A stretch of 64,000 nucleotides of DNA, from the NCBI RefSeq assembly GCF_003399635.1, contig NZ_NBXB01000029.1:1-64000 (forward strand). The letters run 5' to 3'. Shown piece by piece: positions 25,398 through 34,247 of this stretch. This stretch comes from Subtercola boreus (lineage in GTDB: Bacteria > Actinomycetota > Actinomycetes > Actinomycetales > Microbacteriaceae). Position 1 is the first letter of the stretch; the number at the start of each line of letters is the position of its first letter. The position numbers and the translations under genes were made by a program. The notes under the pieces are model-generated. The model was not told the DNA's origin and made no database searches. It worked only from the letters and a program-made list of their open reading frames with translations.

Positions 25398-26725
25398 CAG
25401 GCGACCACCTTCACAGCGACAGGAACGGAGACCGGCGCGGTCTTCTTCACGCGGGTCTTGACGAGCGCACGCACCGCGAGAACGAACAGCACGCAGACCA
25501 GGAGGTTCCGCACCGTCAGGGTGACGAGCATGGCCGTGTTCAGCGAGATCAGCCAGTCGTAGTAGTACGGGTAGATGACCTGCGTCAGCAGGGCGAGCAC
25601 GGCCGCGATGATCGCAAAGGTGCGGAACCGCTTGCCCTGCCAGATGATCCCCAGGATGACCGGGGCCGTCAGCCACAGCATGAACTGAGGCGAACCGACC
25701 TTGTTGAACACGATCAGCGCCGTCACCAGGGCGAGGGCCAGCGGCGGCAGCACCTTGGCCACCCGCGCACCCGAGCGCACCACCCAGACCCCGATCAGCA
25801 GCAGGGCCAGCACGGCGAGCGCGAGCAGCGGCGTGGTCAGCACGTCGGCGATGGGGCCACCCGCGCCCTTCACCTGGAACGTCAGGATGTCCTGGTCGTA
25901 GTAGACGACCGACCCGGGCAGCTTCAGGTAGGCACCCCACATGAACGGCGTGCTGATCGGTGCCTCGATCTGAAGCCCGCGCCCGGTCTGCTGAGTTACG
26001 AAGCTGATCAGGTTCGCGCCGGCACCGAGCGCCAGACCCACGCTCGCGATGACGGCGGCGGTCACCGCTGCGGCGATGGCGACGCTCCAGCGCTTCTTCG
26101 TGGCGATCATGACCGCGACGACCATGGCGATCGGCCAGACCTTCACCCACGTGGCGGCGGCGAGCAGCGCACCGGCGACGGCGGGGCGGCGGATGGCCAG
26201 CAGGAGCCCCACGATGACGAGCGCCACCTCGAAGGTGTCGATGCGCCCGAGCGCGACGGGGCCGAGCAGCAGCAGGGCCGCCAGCCACCACCAGGCGGCC
26301 ACGAAACGGATGCTCGGGCTGAAGCCGGTGTGGCGGGCATCCGGTGCCGGCGTGCGGTCCGGCCGGAGCGCCTGGTCGAGGGCCCTGTCTTCAGCGGGCG
26401 CGACGCGGGTCGCACGGGAGTTCAGGATGAAGGCCAGCACGGCCCCGTTCGCCAGGACCACCAGCACGAGCCAGGTGATGCCGTAGAGCGTCTTTCCGAA
26501 CGCCGCCGCGGCGATCATGGGCGCCAGGGCGAGGAGCGGATACACCCACGGGCCATCGATGCCGATCCAGTAGCCCTCGAACCCGTTCTGGATCCACGTG
26601 TTGTAGACCACGGTCACATCGCCCCAGGGCAGGGTCGGTGCCGTCAGGCCCACGTATCCGAGCCACAGATGGATGGCGACGAACACGGGCCAGATCAGCA
26701 GGGGGTTCGTAGCCAGTCGACGCAC
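25397..26725 (-). CDS. GT87-like (DUF2029) polyprenol-phosphate mannosyltransferase
   Basis: The 442-residue integral membrane protein has around eleven hydrophobic segments and short loops with GDVTVVYNTWIQNGFEG and GRIDTFEVALV, in the positions expected of DUF2029/GT-C glycosyltransferases that use polyprenyl-phosphate sugars. In actinobacteria such enzymes build cell-envelope glycolipids. A Pro/Ala/Arg-rich loop sits at about residues 105-135. The donor and acceptor cannot be read from the sequence. Confidence 0.78.
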   Translation of the reverse strand: MRRLATNPLLIWPVFVAIHLWLGYVGLTAPTLPWGDVTVVYNTWIQNGFEGYWIGIDGPWVYPLLALAPMIAAAAFGKTLYGITWLVLVVLANGAVLAFILNSRATRVAPAEDRALDQALRPDRTPAPDARHTGFSPSIRFVAAWWWLAALLLLGPVALGRIDTFEVALVIVGLLLAIRRPAVAGALLAAATWVKVWPIAMVVAVMIATKKRWSVAIAAAVTAAVIASVGLALGAGANLISFVTQQTGRGLQIEAPISTPFMWGAYLKLPGSVVYYDQDILTFQVKGAGGPIADVLTTPLLALAVLALLLIGVWVVRSGARVAKVLPPLALALVTALIVFNKVGSPQFMLWLTAPVILGIIWQGKRFRTFAIIAAVLALLTQVIYPYYYDWLISLNTAMLVTLTVRNLLVCVLFVLAVRALVKTRVKKTAPVSVPVAVKVVA

Positions 26726-26729
26726 CCCG

Positions 26730-27572
26730 CTATCTTATGCGGCGGAGTTCTCCGATGACGGCCGGCACGGCCTCCGCGATGTCGAGGGCGACGATCGGCC
26801 CACCGCCCGAGGCACGCTCGCCCGCGAGGCCATGCAGCACCGCGGCCGCCGCGGCCAGTTCGGCGAGCACGGCAGGTTCGACATCCAGTCGCTCGCGGTG
26901 CGTCGCCACCAGTGCGCCCAGGATGCCCGCCAGCACGTCACCGGACCCCGCCGTGGCGAGCTCGGTGGTCGGCGCGGTCACCCGGAAGTGGTGGCTCACG
27001 CCCACGACATGCGTCACGTGCCCCTTCAGCAGCACGGTGACACCGAACAGCCGCGCCGCCTCCACCGCCCAGCGCTCCGGCTCTGCGGCCACCTGCTCAC
27101 GGCTGGCCTCGACGCCCCGGGATGCCAGCAGCGTCACCAACTCCCCGGCGTGCGGGGTGATCACCACGGGGCCGGTCGCGTGCTCGAGCAGGTCGAGCGC
27201 GCCGGCGTCGACGACTTCCGGATCCCCCGTGCCGAGCGCCTCTACGAGGGCGGAGGTCACGTCGTCGCTGCGGGTGCGGGCATCCATTCCCGAACCCGTC
27301 AGCCACGCCTGCACGCGCCCCTCGGCTGTGACGACCTCGGGCCGGCGCTGGAGCACGAGCCGCGTTGCGCGCCCCGGCCCGAGGTAGCGCAGCATGCCCA
27401 CCCCCGTGCGGCTCGCGCCCTCGACTCCGAGCACGGCGGCGCCCGGGAAGCTCGCCGAGCCGGTCATCACGCCGAGCACACCGCGGGAGTACTTGTCGTC
27501 GTGCTCCCCGGGGGGCTCGACGAAGGCCCGGGCATCCGCTGCGGTGAAATCGGTGAAGGTGTCGACGCTCAT
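26730..27572 (-). CDS. nnrD: ADP-dependent NAD(P)H-hydrate dehydratase
   Basis: The enzyme repairs hydrated NADH and NADPH. The 280-residue protein has the ribokinase-like fold signs KYSRGVLGVMTGSASFPGA, VVITPHAGEL and the ATP/ADP site TAGSGDVLAGILGAL near residue 215. The N-terminal epimerase half (NnrE) found in fused proteins is absent; it must be encoded elsewhere or be missing. ATG at 27572 fits the family start. It directly follows the mannosyltransferase start by a few bases but on the same strand, so co-transcription is possible. Confidence 0.87.
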   Translation of the reverse strand: MSVDTFTDFTAADARAFVEPPGEHDDKYSRGVLGVMTGSASFPGAAVLGVEGASRTGVGMLRYLGPGRATRLVLQRRPEVVTAEGRVQAWLTGSGMDARTRSDDVTSALVEALGTGDPEVVDAGALDLLEHATGPVVITPHAGELVTLLASRGVEASREQVAAEPERWAVEAARLFGVTVLLKGHVTHVVGVSHHFRVTAPTTELATAGSGDVLAGILGALVATHRERLDVEPAVLAELAAAAAVLHGLAGERASGGGPIVALDIAEAVPAVIGELRRIR

Positions 27573-27700
27573 CCCCCCACGATAGGTCTCGGTGGGATGT
27601 CGCGACCACCCCGCCACGGCCCTCAACCCGCCGCGCCCCTTCGCGCCACCAGCATGCCCGCCTCGGAATAACTCGTTCGCCCGCTCGCTTCTATTCCCAC

Positions 27701-28786
27701 GTGACCTCCGCAACACTCTTCAGCCCCCTGACCATCCGCGCGACCGAGTTCCGCAACAGACTGTGGGTCGCGCCCATGTGCCAGTATTCGGCCGAGAAGC
27801 AGGACGGCGTGCCGACCGACTGGCACCTCGCCCACCTCGGCTCGTTCGCGAGCGGCGGTGTCGGACTCATCCTCACCGAGGCCACCGCGGTCAACCCCGA
27901 GGGGCGGATCTCCCCGCAGGACCTCGGGCTCTACACCGATGAGCAGCAGCAGGCGTTCGGCCGCATCAACACCCTGCTGCATGCCCAGGGCACGGCCACG
28001 GGCATGCAACTCGCCCATGCCGGCCGGAAGGCCTCGGTCTACCGGCCCTGGGCCGACAAGGAGGGCACCGTGCCTCTCGCGGAAGGCGGCTGGGCGACCG
28101 TCGCACCGTCGGCTGTCGCGTTCCCGGGCTACGACGAGCCCGCAGAGCTCACCGTCGACGAGATCGAGCAGATCATCGAGGACTTCCGCGCCGCCGCCCG
28201 CCGCTCGGTCGACGCCGGCTTCGACGTGATCGAACTCCACGCCGCCCACGGGTACCTGATGCACCAGTTCCTCTCGCCGCTCAGCAACGATCGCACCGAC
28301 TCCTATGGCGGGAGCCTGGAGAACCGGGCCCGCTTCGTGCTCGAGGTGGTCGCGGCCGTTCGGGCCGAGATCGGCGAGCTCATGCCGCTCTTCGTGCGCT
28401 TCTCGGGCACGGACTGGTCCGCAAGCGGTGGCTGGGACATCCAGCAGACCGTGACCGTCGCCGGCTGGGCGGAGGATGCCGGGGCAGACCTCTTCGACGT
28501 CTCGAGCGGCGGCAACGTGACGGGTGTGACGATCCCCGTCGCCCCGCTCTACCAGGTGGAGCTCGCCGCGACGCTGCGGGCGGAGGCCGGCGTGCCGGTG
28601 AGCGCCGTCGGCCTCATCACGACGGCAGCCGAGGCAGCGGAGGTGGTGGCCTCCGGCCGCGCCGACGCGGTGATGATGGCGCGGCAGTTCCTGCGCGACC
28701 CGCACTTCGCGCTCCGCGCCGCCCACGAACTCGGCGTCACCCTCGACTACTGGCCCCCCCAGTACACCCGCGCCGCCTTCCGCTAG
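27701..28786 (+). CDS. Old Yellow Enzyme, YqjM-like NADH:flavin oxidoreductase
   Basis: The 361-residue TIM-barrel protein has VAPMCQYSAEKQDGVPTDWH, the FMN-site Cys and Tyr of the YqjM class, MQLAHAGRKAS, HAAHGYLMHQFLSPLSN, and SYGGSLENRARF. These are the hallmarks of thermophilic-like OYEs that reduce activated alkenes using NADPH. GTG at 27701 is used. The physiological substrate is unknown; members act in detoxifying unsaturated carbonyls. Confidence 0.92.
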   Translation: MTSATLFSPLTIRATEFRNRLWVAPMCQYSAEKQDGVPTDWHLAHLGSFASGGVGLILTEATAVNPEGRISPQDLGLYTDEQQQAFGRINTLLHAQGTATGMQLAHAGRKASVYRPWADKEGTVPLAEGGWATVAPSAVAFPGYDEPAELTVDEIEQIIEDFRAAARRSVDAGFDVIELHAAHGYLMHQFLSPLSNDRTDSYGGSLENRARFVLEVVAAVRAEIGELMPLFVRFSGTDWSASGGWDIQQTVTVAGWAEDAGADLFDVSSGGNVTGVTIPVAPLYQVELAATLRAEAGVPVSAVGLITTAAEAAEVVASGRADAVMMARQFLRDPHFALRAAHELGVTLDYWPPQYTRAAFR

Positions 28787-28826
28787 CCCCCCCTCTCCCC
28801 CTCCCCTCTCTCCCTCCCACCCCCAG

Positions 28827-29852
28827 TCACCGTCGATCCACCGTTTTCTGTCGGTAACGGGCACGAATACCGACAGGTTTCGGTGGATGGATGACCGGGG
28901 GGAGGGGTGTCGGTCGCCAACCGGCTGCGAGGAGTTCCTTACGCACCAGGGCCACGGTGCGATGCGTCTCGCCGCGGAGGCCCTCGATCATCACGCGGAC
29001 GACGACCTGCCCGTTGTCGCGCAGATCGGCGATCCGCTGCTGATCGGCGGCGTAGACGGCTCTGCTCCGCCGATGGTGGTCACCGTCGTATTCCACGACG
29101 ATGCCGTAGCGCGGATAGTACAGGTCTGCCCGGCCGAGAAAGCGGCCCGCGTCGTCGCTGATGTCGACGTTGATGCTGGGTTCGGGCAGCCCGCTCCACC
29201 TGATCAGATGACGAAGATGCGTCTCCATCGGGGATTCCACTCCCTCGCGCACGAGCTCGAGCGCCGAGAGGAGCCGCCGCTTGCCACGCCCCCGGTGTGC
29301 CGCGAGGCGCTTCTGAAGCTCGACGATTGTTGTGAACGGCCGTTCGTCACCCGCCTTCGGATAACGCGGCGCGTAGACGATGGCGTCGCCGGCTGCCACG
29401 AGGTCGCGCACGGCCCAACTCGTCCCCACGTGCAGCCAGGTCGACACGACGTCGCTCACCGGCAGACCGAAACGGTCGTGGACGTCGACCGACCGATCGC
29501 AGACGTCGTGTCCGCGGATACTTCGCGCGGTCGGAGCCGAGGCGATTCCGGTCAGCGCTGAGACGTGCAGCTGTGGCGACTGCAGGTCGCGAGCGTCGCC
29601 GGTCGGCATCATCCACAGCCGGGCGGCCGTGTCATGGCTGAAGAACTGTCCCGGCCGAAGTCGCACGGAATAGCTCCGACATCGGTCCAGCACTCCACCG
29701 GGTAGAGCGTCTGCCGGAACCCGGACACCACAGAACGGTGCACTGAGGTCGGAACGCCGCAACCGGTTGTCGTCGAGACCCGCCCGCCGAGCATTTAAGC
29801 GACTGAACGGCCCCTGCGAGAGGGCGTCGGGAAGAGTGGCAGGTGATCGCAT
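28827..29852 (-). CDS. DUF559/VSR-like endonuclease-fold protein with AbiEi-like N-terminus
   Basis: The 341-residue protein has an N-terminal half resembling the winged-helix of AbiEi-type antitoxin proteins (RRSDLSAPFCGVRVP, FSHDTAARLW) and a C-terminal half with a VSR/DUF559-like nuclease core: ESPMETHLRHLIRWSGLP, RADLYYPRYGIVVEYDGDHH. The Glu-Asp-His cluster in VVEYDGDHH fits the active site of that fold. ATG at 29852 has AGGA just upstream; 29861 and 29906 are alternatives. The last 20 codons run through a hairpin, and the whole gene is bracketed by matching inverted repeats (28830 and 29935). Confidence 0.7.
   Translation of the reverse strand: MRSPATLPDALSQGPFSRLNARRAGLDDNRLRRSDLSAPFCGVRVPADALPGGVLDRCRSYSVRLRPGQFFSHDTAARLWMMPTGDARDLQSPQLHVSALTGIASAPTARSIRGHDVCDRSVDVHDRFGLPVSDVVSTWLHVGTSWAVRDLVAAGDAIVYAPRYPKAGDERPFTTIVELQKRLAAHRGRGKRRLLSALELVREGVESPMETHLRHLIRWSGLPEPSINVDISDDAGRFLGRADLYYPRYGIVVEYDGDHHRRSRAVYAADQQRIADLRDNGQVVVRVMIEGLRGETHRTVALVRKELLAAGWRPTPLPPVIHPPKPVGIRARYRQKTVDRR
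28830..28888. repeat. Left inverted-repeat element around the DUF559 gene
   Basis: The outer 14 bases CCGTCGATCCACCG at 28830-28843 are repeated, inverted, at 29980-29993. Internally the element forms a stem between 28836-28856 and 28868-28888 with 17 of 21 pairs and an 11-nt loop. It lies inside the last codons of the DUF559 gene, so it also shapes the protein's C-terminus. Confidence 0.75.
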
Positions 29853-29934
29853 GCCCGCCATCCTGCAACCCCAACGGACGCGTACAGCAGTTATCCACAG
29901 CCCCACCCCGACTTCGACGGGTTTCGCTCAGCCC

Positions 29935-29993
29935 ATCCACCGAAAACTGTCGCCACAGCCGCGGCTTACGGACAGTTTTCGGTGGATCGACGG
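29935..29993. repeat. Right inverted-repeat element around the DUF559 gene
   Basis: ATCCACCGAAAACTGTC at 29935-29951 and its complement at 29971-29987 make a perfect 17-bp stem with a 19-nt loop. Read inward from 29993 the sequence matches the left element at 23 of the first 28 positions; four mismatches are an AAAA-for-TTTT swap. No flanking target duplication is obvious. It lies about 85 bases upstream of the gene start. Confidence 0.75.
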
Positions 29994-30046
29994 GGCGGGT
30001 GGCGGGTGGGGGTTGGGAGGTGCGGGGGGTGGTGCGTGGGGCGGGG

Positions 30047-31084
30047 TCAGATGCGGCGGGTGGCGTCCTGGACCTCGCCGACGAGCTCCTCGATCACGTC
30101 TTCGAGGAAGAGCACGCCGGTGGTGTCGCCCGAGGCATTGAAGGCGCGCGCGACGTGGGCGCCGGTGCGGCGCATGGTCGCGAGGGCGTCCTCCAGTTCT
30201 GTGCCGTCGTAGATCGACGCGAGCAACCGGATCCGTTTCGCGGGCACAGGCTGCTCGAATTCGTCGTCGTCGAGGTCGATCACGTCTTTCAGGTGCAGGT
30301 AGCCGATCGGGTTTCCCGTGGCATCCACCATCACATAGCGCGAGAAACCGTACTTCGAGACAGCGCGTTCGATGTCGGCGGGGGTCGCGGTGCGATCGAG
30401 CGTGATCAGTCGGGCGACCGGCAGCGCCACCGACGCCACTGTCTTCTCGGTGAACTCGAACGCCGCGTGGAGGGCGCCCGAGTTGTCGTCGAGCACACCC
30501 TCGCGGGTCGACTGCGCCACGATGCTCGACACCTCTTCGAGCGTGAACGAACTGGCCGCCTCGCTCTTGGGCTCGACCCCGAACAGCCGCACCACACCGT
30601 TCGCCGTGGCATTCAGCGACACGATCACGAAGCGGAAGATGCGCGCCACCCAGACCAGCGGCGGGGCGAGCAGCAGTACGGCCCGGTCGGGCACCGAGAA
30701 CGACAGGTTCTTCGGTACCATCTCGCCGATCACGACATGAAGGAACGACACCAGCACCAGGGTGATGACGAATGCCACGCCCGTGATCAGGTCTTCCGAC
30801 CAGCCGGTGAGCCCGAGCGGCACCTCCAGCAGGTGATGGATGGCCGGTTCCGACACATTAAGGATGAGCAGTGACGCAACGGTGATGCCGAGCTGGCTCG
30901 TGGCCAGCATGAGCGTCGCGTGCTCCATGGCCCACAGCGCGGTCTTCGCGCGCTGCATGCCCGCCTCGGCGAGCGGCTCGATCTGGGAGCGGCGCGCGGA
31001 GATCACCGCGAACTCGGCCGCCACGAAGAAGGCGTTGACGAGCAGCAGCACGAAGAGCCAGACGATCCCGATCCAGTCGGCCAT
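30047..31084 (-). CDS. CNNM/HlyC-type membrane protein (DUF21 plus CBS)
   Basis: The 345-residue protein starts with a DUF21 membrane domain of about four hydrophobic segments (FFVAAEFAVISARRSQIE, SQLGITVASLLI, HVVIGEMVPKNLSF), then a pair of CBS domains (ARLITLDRTATPADIERAVSKYGFSRYVMVD). Related proteins transport or sense magnesium or cobalt. It lacks the C-terminal CorC_HlyC domain that its upstream partner carries, so the two together may form a heteromeric unit. The gene starts exactly where the partner stops, with one base shared. Confidence 0.87.
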   Translation of the reverse strand: MADWIGIVWLFVLLLVNAFFVAAEFAVISARRSQIEPLAEAGMQRAKTALWAMEHATLMLATSQLGITVASLLILNVSEPAIHHLLEVPLGLTGWSEDLITGVAFVITLVLVSFLHVVIGEMVPKNLSFSVPDRAVLLLAPPLVWVARIFRFVIVSLNATANGVVRLFGVEPKSEAASSFTLEEVSSIVAQSTREGVLDDNSGALHAAFEFTEKTVASVALPVARLITLDRTATPADIERAVSKYGFSRYVMVDATGNPIGYLHLKDVIDLDDDEFEQPVPAKRIRLLASIYDGTELEDALATMRRTGAHVARAFNASGDTTGVLFLEDVIEELVGEVQDATRRI

Positions 31085-32562
31085 CAGCGCTCACCCCTCT
31101 CACGGCCGGCATCCCGGCGGGTACCTGCATCGAGCGACGCAGCAGCCTCATCGGCCAGCGATCCGCGGCCCGTTCCGGCGAGATCCTCCACCGACTCCGT
31201 GCGGAGCAGCTCCGCGTTCAGCGTCTCGGCACCGCCCGCAGAGCCCGCAAGCGGTTCGGTGGGTGTCGGGGTGAACCTGATGCGGTCGATTCTGCGGCCA
31301 TCCATTCGTTCCACGCGGAGCTCCCCGTCGGGCAGCGCCACGGTGTCGTCGATCACCGGCAGCCGGCCGAGTTCGCTCATCACGAAGCCGGCAACCGTCT
31401 CATAGGGGCCGTCTTCGGGCACATGCACTCCCGCCCGGTCGAGCAGTTCGTCGGGACGCAGCTGCCCCGGGAACGAGATCGTGTTGCGGCTCCGGATGAC
31501 GCCCGCACGGGTGCGGTCGTGCTCGTCGTCGAGTTCGCCGACGAGCTCCTCGACCAGGTCTTCGAGGGTGACGACGCCGGCCGTTCCGCCGTATTCGTCC
31601 ATCACGATCGCCATCTGGTAGCCCTTGCCCCGGAGTTCTCCGAGCAGCACGTCGAGCTTCATCGTCTCGGGCACCCGCAGCGGCTCACTGAGCAGCGCGA
31701 TCACCGGAACATCGGCGCGCTTGCTCCGCGGCACAGACACGGCTTGCTTCACATGAGCGACGCCCACAACGTCGTCGATCGACTCGTCGACGATCGGAAA
31801 GCGGCTGTAACCGGTCGTGTTCGCCAGCCGGATGACGTCGCTCGCCGAGTCGGTTCGCTTCAATGCGGCGATGCGCGGGCGCGGCGTCATCACATCTGAC
31901 GCGTCGTGCCCCGAGAACAGCAACGTGCGGTTCAGCAGCGTGGCCGTGTCGACGTCGAGGCTTCCCTCGAGGGCCGAACGGCGAACGAGCGACGAGAGCT
32001 CCTCAGCGGTGCGCGCACCCGAGAGCTCCTCCTTGGGTTCGATGCCGAAGCTCCGGATGATCGCATTCGCACTGTTGTTCAGAAGCAGCACCGCGGGGCG
32101 GAACACCGCGGTGAACACCCGTTGGAACGGGATGACGAGCTTCGCGGTCTTGATCGGCAGCGCGAGGGCGAAGTTCTTCGGCACCAACTCGCCGACGATC
32201 ATCGAGAGGAGGGTGGCGATGACCACGGCGACGATGGATGACACGACGGTCGAGATGGTCTCGTCGATGCCCATTGCGTCGAAGAGCGGCCGGAGGAGAC
32301 CGGCGAACGCGGGCTCCATCGTGTACCCGGTGAGCAGGGTGGTCAGGGTGATGCCGAGCTGGGCGCTCGAGAGATGGGTCGACGTGATCTTCAGCGCCGA
32401 GATGGTCTGGCCGAGACCCTTCTCGCCGCGCTCCTGGCGGCCTTCGAGGTCGCTGCGGTCGAGGTTCACGAGCGAGAACTCGCTGGCGACGAAGAAGCCG
32501 GTTCCGACGGTCAGGGCGAGGCCGACGAGCAGCAGGATGAGCTCAGAGCCCACGGGCATCAC
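31084..32562 (-). CDS. CNNM/HlyC-type membrane protein (DUF21, CBS pair, CorC_HlyC)
   Basis: The 492-residue protein has the full three-part layout: DUF21 membrane domain ([39 protein letters not shown]), two CBS domains ([13 protein letters not shown] and [14 protein letters not shown]), and a CorC_HlyC C-terminal domain ([17 protein letters not shown]). Members are linked to magnesium homeostasis. It is the first of two such genes in tandem. A disordered Ala/Gly/Glu-rich tail of about 50 residues ends the protein. An 88-base gap separates it from guaB1. Confidence 0.88.
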   Translation of the reverse strand: MMPVGSELILLLVGLALTVGTGFFVASEFSLVNLDRSDLEGRQERGEKGLGQTISALKITSTHLSSAQLGITLTTLLTGYTMEPAFAGLLRPLFDAMGIDETISTVVSSIVAVVIATLLSMIVGELVPKNFALALPIKTAKLVIPFQRVFTAVFRPAVLLLNNSANAIIRSFGIEPKEELSGARTAEELSSLVRRSALEGSLDVDTATLLNRTLLFSGHDASDVMTPRPRIAALKRTDSASDVIRLANTTGYSRFPIVDESIDDVVGVAHVKQAVSVPRSKRADVPVIALLSEPLRVPETMKLDVLLGELRGKGYQMAIVMDEYGGTAGVVTLEDLVEELVGELDDEHDRTRAGVIRSRNTISFPGQLRPDELLDRAGVHVPEDGPYETVAGFVMSELGRLPVIDDTVALPDGELRVERMDGRRIDRIRFTPTPTEPLAGSAGGAETLNAELLRTESVEDLAGTGRGSLADEAAASLDAGTRRDAGRERGER

Positions 32563-32650
32563 CCCGCGAGGTCAGTGCCGGTGTCGTGGCGGAGGGAAGC
32601 GGAGAGGGTGAGGGAGGGTCATCCATGAGTACCAACAATCATACGGGCCG

Positions 32651-34090
32651 TCACCAACTGACGGGCAGCGCCTTCCCCTCCTCGTACCCGGCCGCCGACT
32701 GCACGCCCACCCGCGCTCGGTCGTGGAACTCCGGCACCGACCGCGCACCCGCGTAGGTGAAAGAACTCCGCACCCCCGACGCGATCATGTCGAGCAGGTC
32801 CTCCACCGACGGGCGGAGCGGATCGAGGTAGATCATGCTCGACGAGATCCCCTCGGCGAACAGCTGTTTGCGGGCCAGTTCGTAGGCCCCGAGCCGCCCG
32901 AACCTGTCGGTCACCGCCTTGGCCGACGCCATCCCGTAGTTCTCCTTGTAGAGCCGGCCGGCTGCATCCTGCCGGAGCACCCCTGGCGCCTCGATCGTGC
33001 CGGCGAACCAGGATCCGATCATGACGGATGCCGCACCGGCCGCCAGCGCGAGCGCGACGTCCCTCGGGTAGCGCACTCCCCCGTCGGCCCAGACGTGTGC
33101 GCCGTGCAGGGTGGCCGCGGCGGCCGTCTCGAGCACGGCGGAGAACTGCGGCCGACCCACCGCCGTCATCATGCGCGTGGTGCACATGGCGCCGGGGCCC
33201 ACGCCCACCTTGATGATGTCCGCGCCAGCCTGCACGAGGTCCCGCACCCCCTCGACCGTCACCACGTTGCCGGCCACGATGGGCAGCGAGAGCCCCGCAG
33301 AGCGCACGGCGCGGATGGCCGCGATCATCCCGTCCTGGTGCCCGTGCGCCGTGTCGAGCACGAGCACGTCGACGCCGGCCGACGCCAGAGCGCGAGCCTT
33401 GGCCGCGACGTCACCGTTGATGCCGACAGCTGCCGCCACGCGGAGGCGCCCCAGGGCATCCACCGCCGGTTCGTAGATCGTCGAACGGAGTGCTCCGGTG
33501 CGACTGAGCGTGCCGATGACCTGCCCGTGCCGCATCACCGGCGCGAAGTCGAGCTCGGCCGCGACCATGGCCTCGAAGGCCTGGCGCGGCGTGTCGAAGT
33601 CGTCGGCCGCGAGCGAGGTCAGCGGGCCGTGCAGGAGGTCGCCGAGCAGGGCGTCGGGAAGCGCGGACGCGAGGCGGAGCGCCGGGATGCAGCCGAGGAA
33701 CGTTCCGTGGGCGTCGTGCACGACGATGCCCTGGCCGGCGACGGCCGGCAGCACGGTGAGGGCCTCCTCGACCGTGGCCGAGGGCGCGAAGTCGAACGGT
33801 GAGTCGAAGAGCGGCGACTGCGCCTTCACCCAGCGGATGGCCGCGTCGAGATCCTGCAGGTGCATGTCCTGCGGCAGCACACCGAGGCCGCCGCGCCGGG
33901 CGAGGGTCGCGGCCAGACGCGGGCCGGTCACGGAGTTCATGTTCGCGGCGACGATCGGGATGGTGGCACCCGTCCCGTCGCCGGGCGCCAACGACACATC
34001 CAGCCGGCTGCCGACGTTCGAGCGCGAAGGCACCAGGAACACGTCGGAATAGGTCAGATCGGTCTGCGAATGTGCGGTGAGGAACTCCAT
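32651..34090 (-). CDS. guaB1: GuaB1-family IMPDH-related protein (probable GMP reductase)
   Basis: The 479-residue protein has the IMPDH/GMPR barrel with DVFLVPSRSNVGSR, two CBS motifs inserted near residues 95-205, and the loop GVGPGAMCTTRMMTAVG containing the catalytic Cys near residue 305. GuaB1 proteins of mycobacteria have been shown to act as GMP reductases with CBS regulation, so conversion of GMP to IMP is likelier than IMP oxidation. ATG at 34090 is preferred; a GTG three codons upstream is the other option. It is divergent from kgd. Confidence 0.87.
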   Translation of the reverse strand: MEFLTAHSQTDLTYSDVFLVPSRSNVGSRLDVSLAPGDGTGATIPIVAANMNSVTGPRLAATLARRGGLGVLPQDMHLQDLDAAIRWVKAQSPLFDSPFDFAPSATVEEALTVLPAVAGQGIVVHDAHGTFLGCIPALRLASALPDALLGDLLHGPLTSLAADDFDTPRQAFEAMVAAELDFAPVMRHGQVIGTLSRTGALRSTIYEPAVDALGRLRVAAAVGINGDVAAKARALASAGVDVLVLDTAHGHQDGMIAAIRAVRSAGLSLPIVAGNVVTVEGVRDLVQAGADIIKVGVGPGAMCTTRMMTAVGRPQFSAVLETAAAATLHGAHVWADGGVRYPRDVALALAAGAASVMIGSWFAGTIEAPGVLRQDAAGRLYKENYGMASAKAVTDRFGRLGAYELARKQLFAEGISSSMIYLDPLRPSVEDLLDMIASGVRSSFTYAGARSVPEFHDRARVGVQSAAGYEEGKALPVSW

Positions 34091-34200
34091 GCGCCCCACG
34101 CTAGACCCGTTGGGTGACCGAACACTCGGCGGGAGGGTTTAAGCTGGACAAGCACGTGTCGGCGCGTGGATCTTGCTCTTCGGCTGTCTGGCACGGCATT

Positions 34201-34226
34201 CATACGTGACAACGCATACGTGACAA
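34201..34226. promoter_or_regulatory. Tandem CATACGTGACAA motifs upstream of kgd
   Basis: CATACGTGACAA is present at 34201-34212 and again at 34215-34226, 14 bp apart. The second copy ends 21 bases before the kgd GTG. Exact duplication so close to a start suggests a regulator site or a repeated promoter part. The factor is unknown. Confidence 0.45.
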
Positions 34227-34247
34227 ACGGAGAGTGGGCGATCGGCT

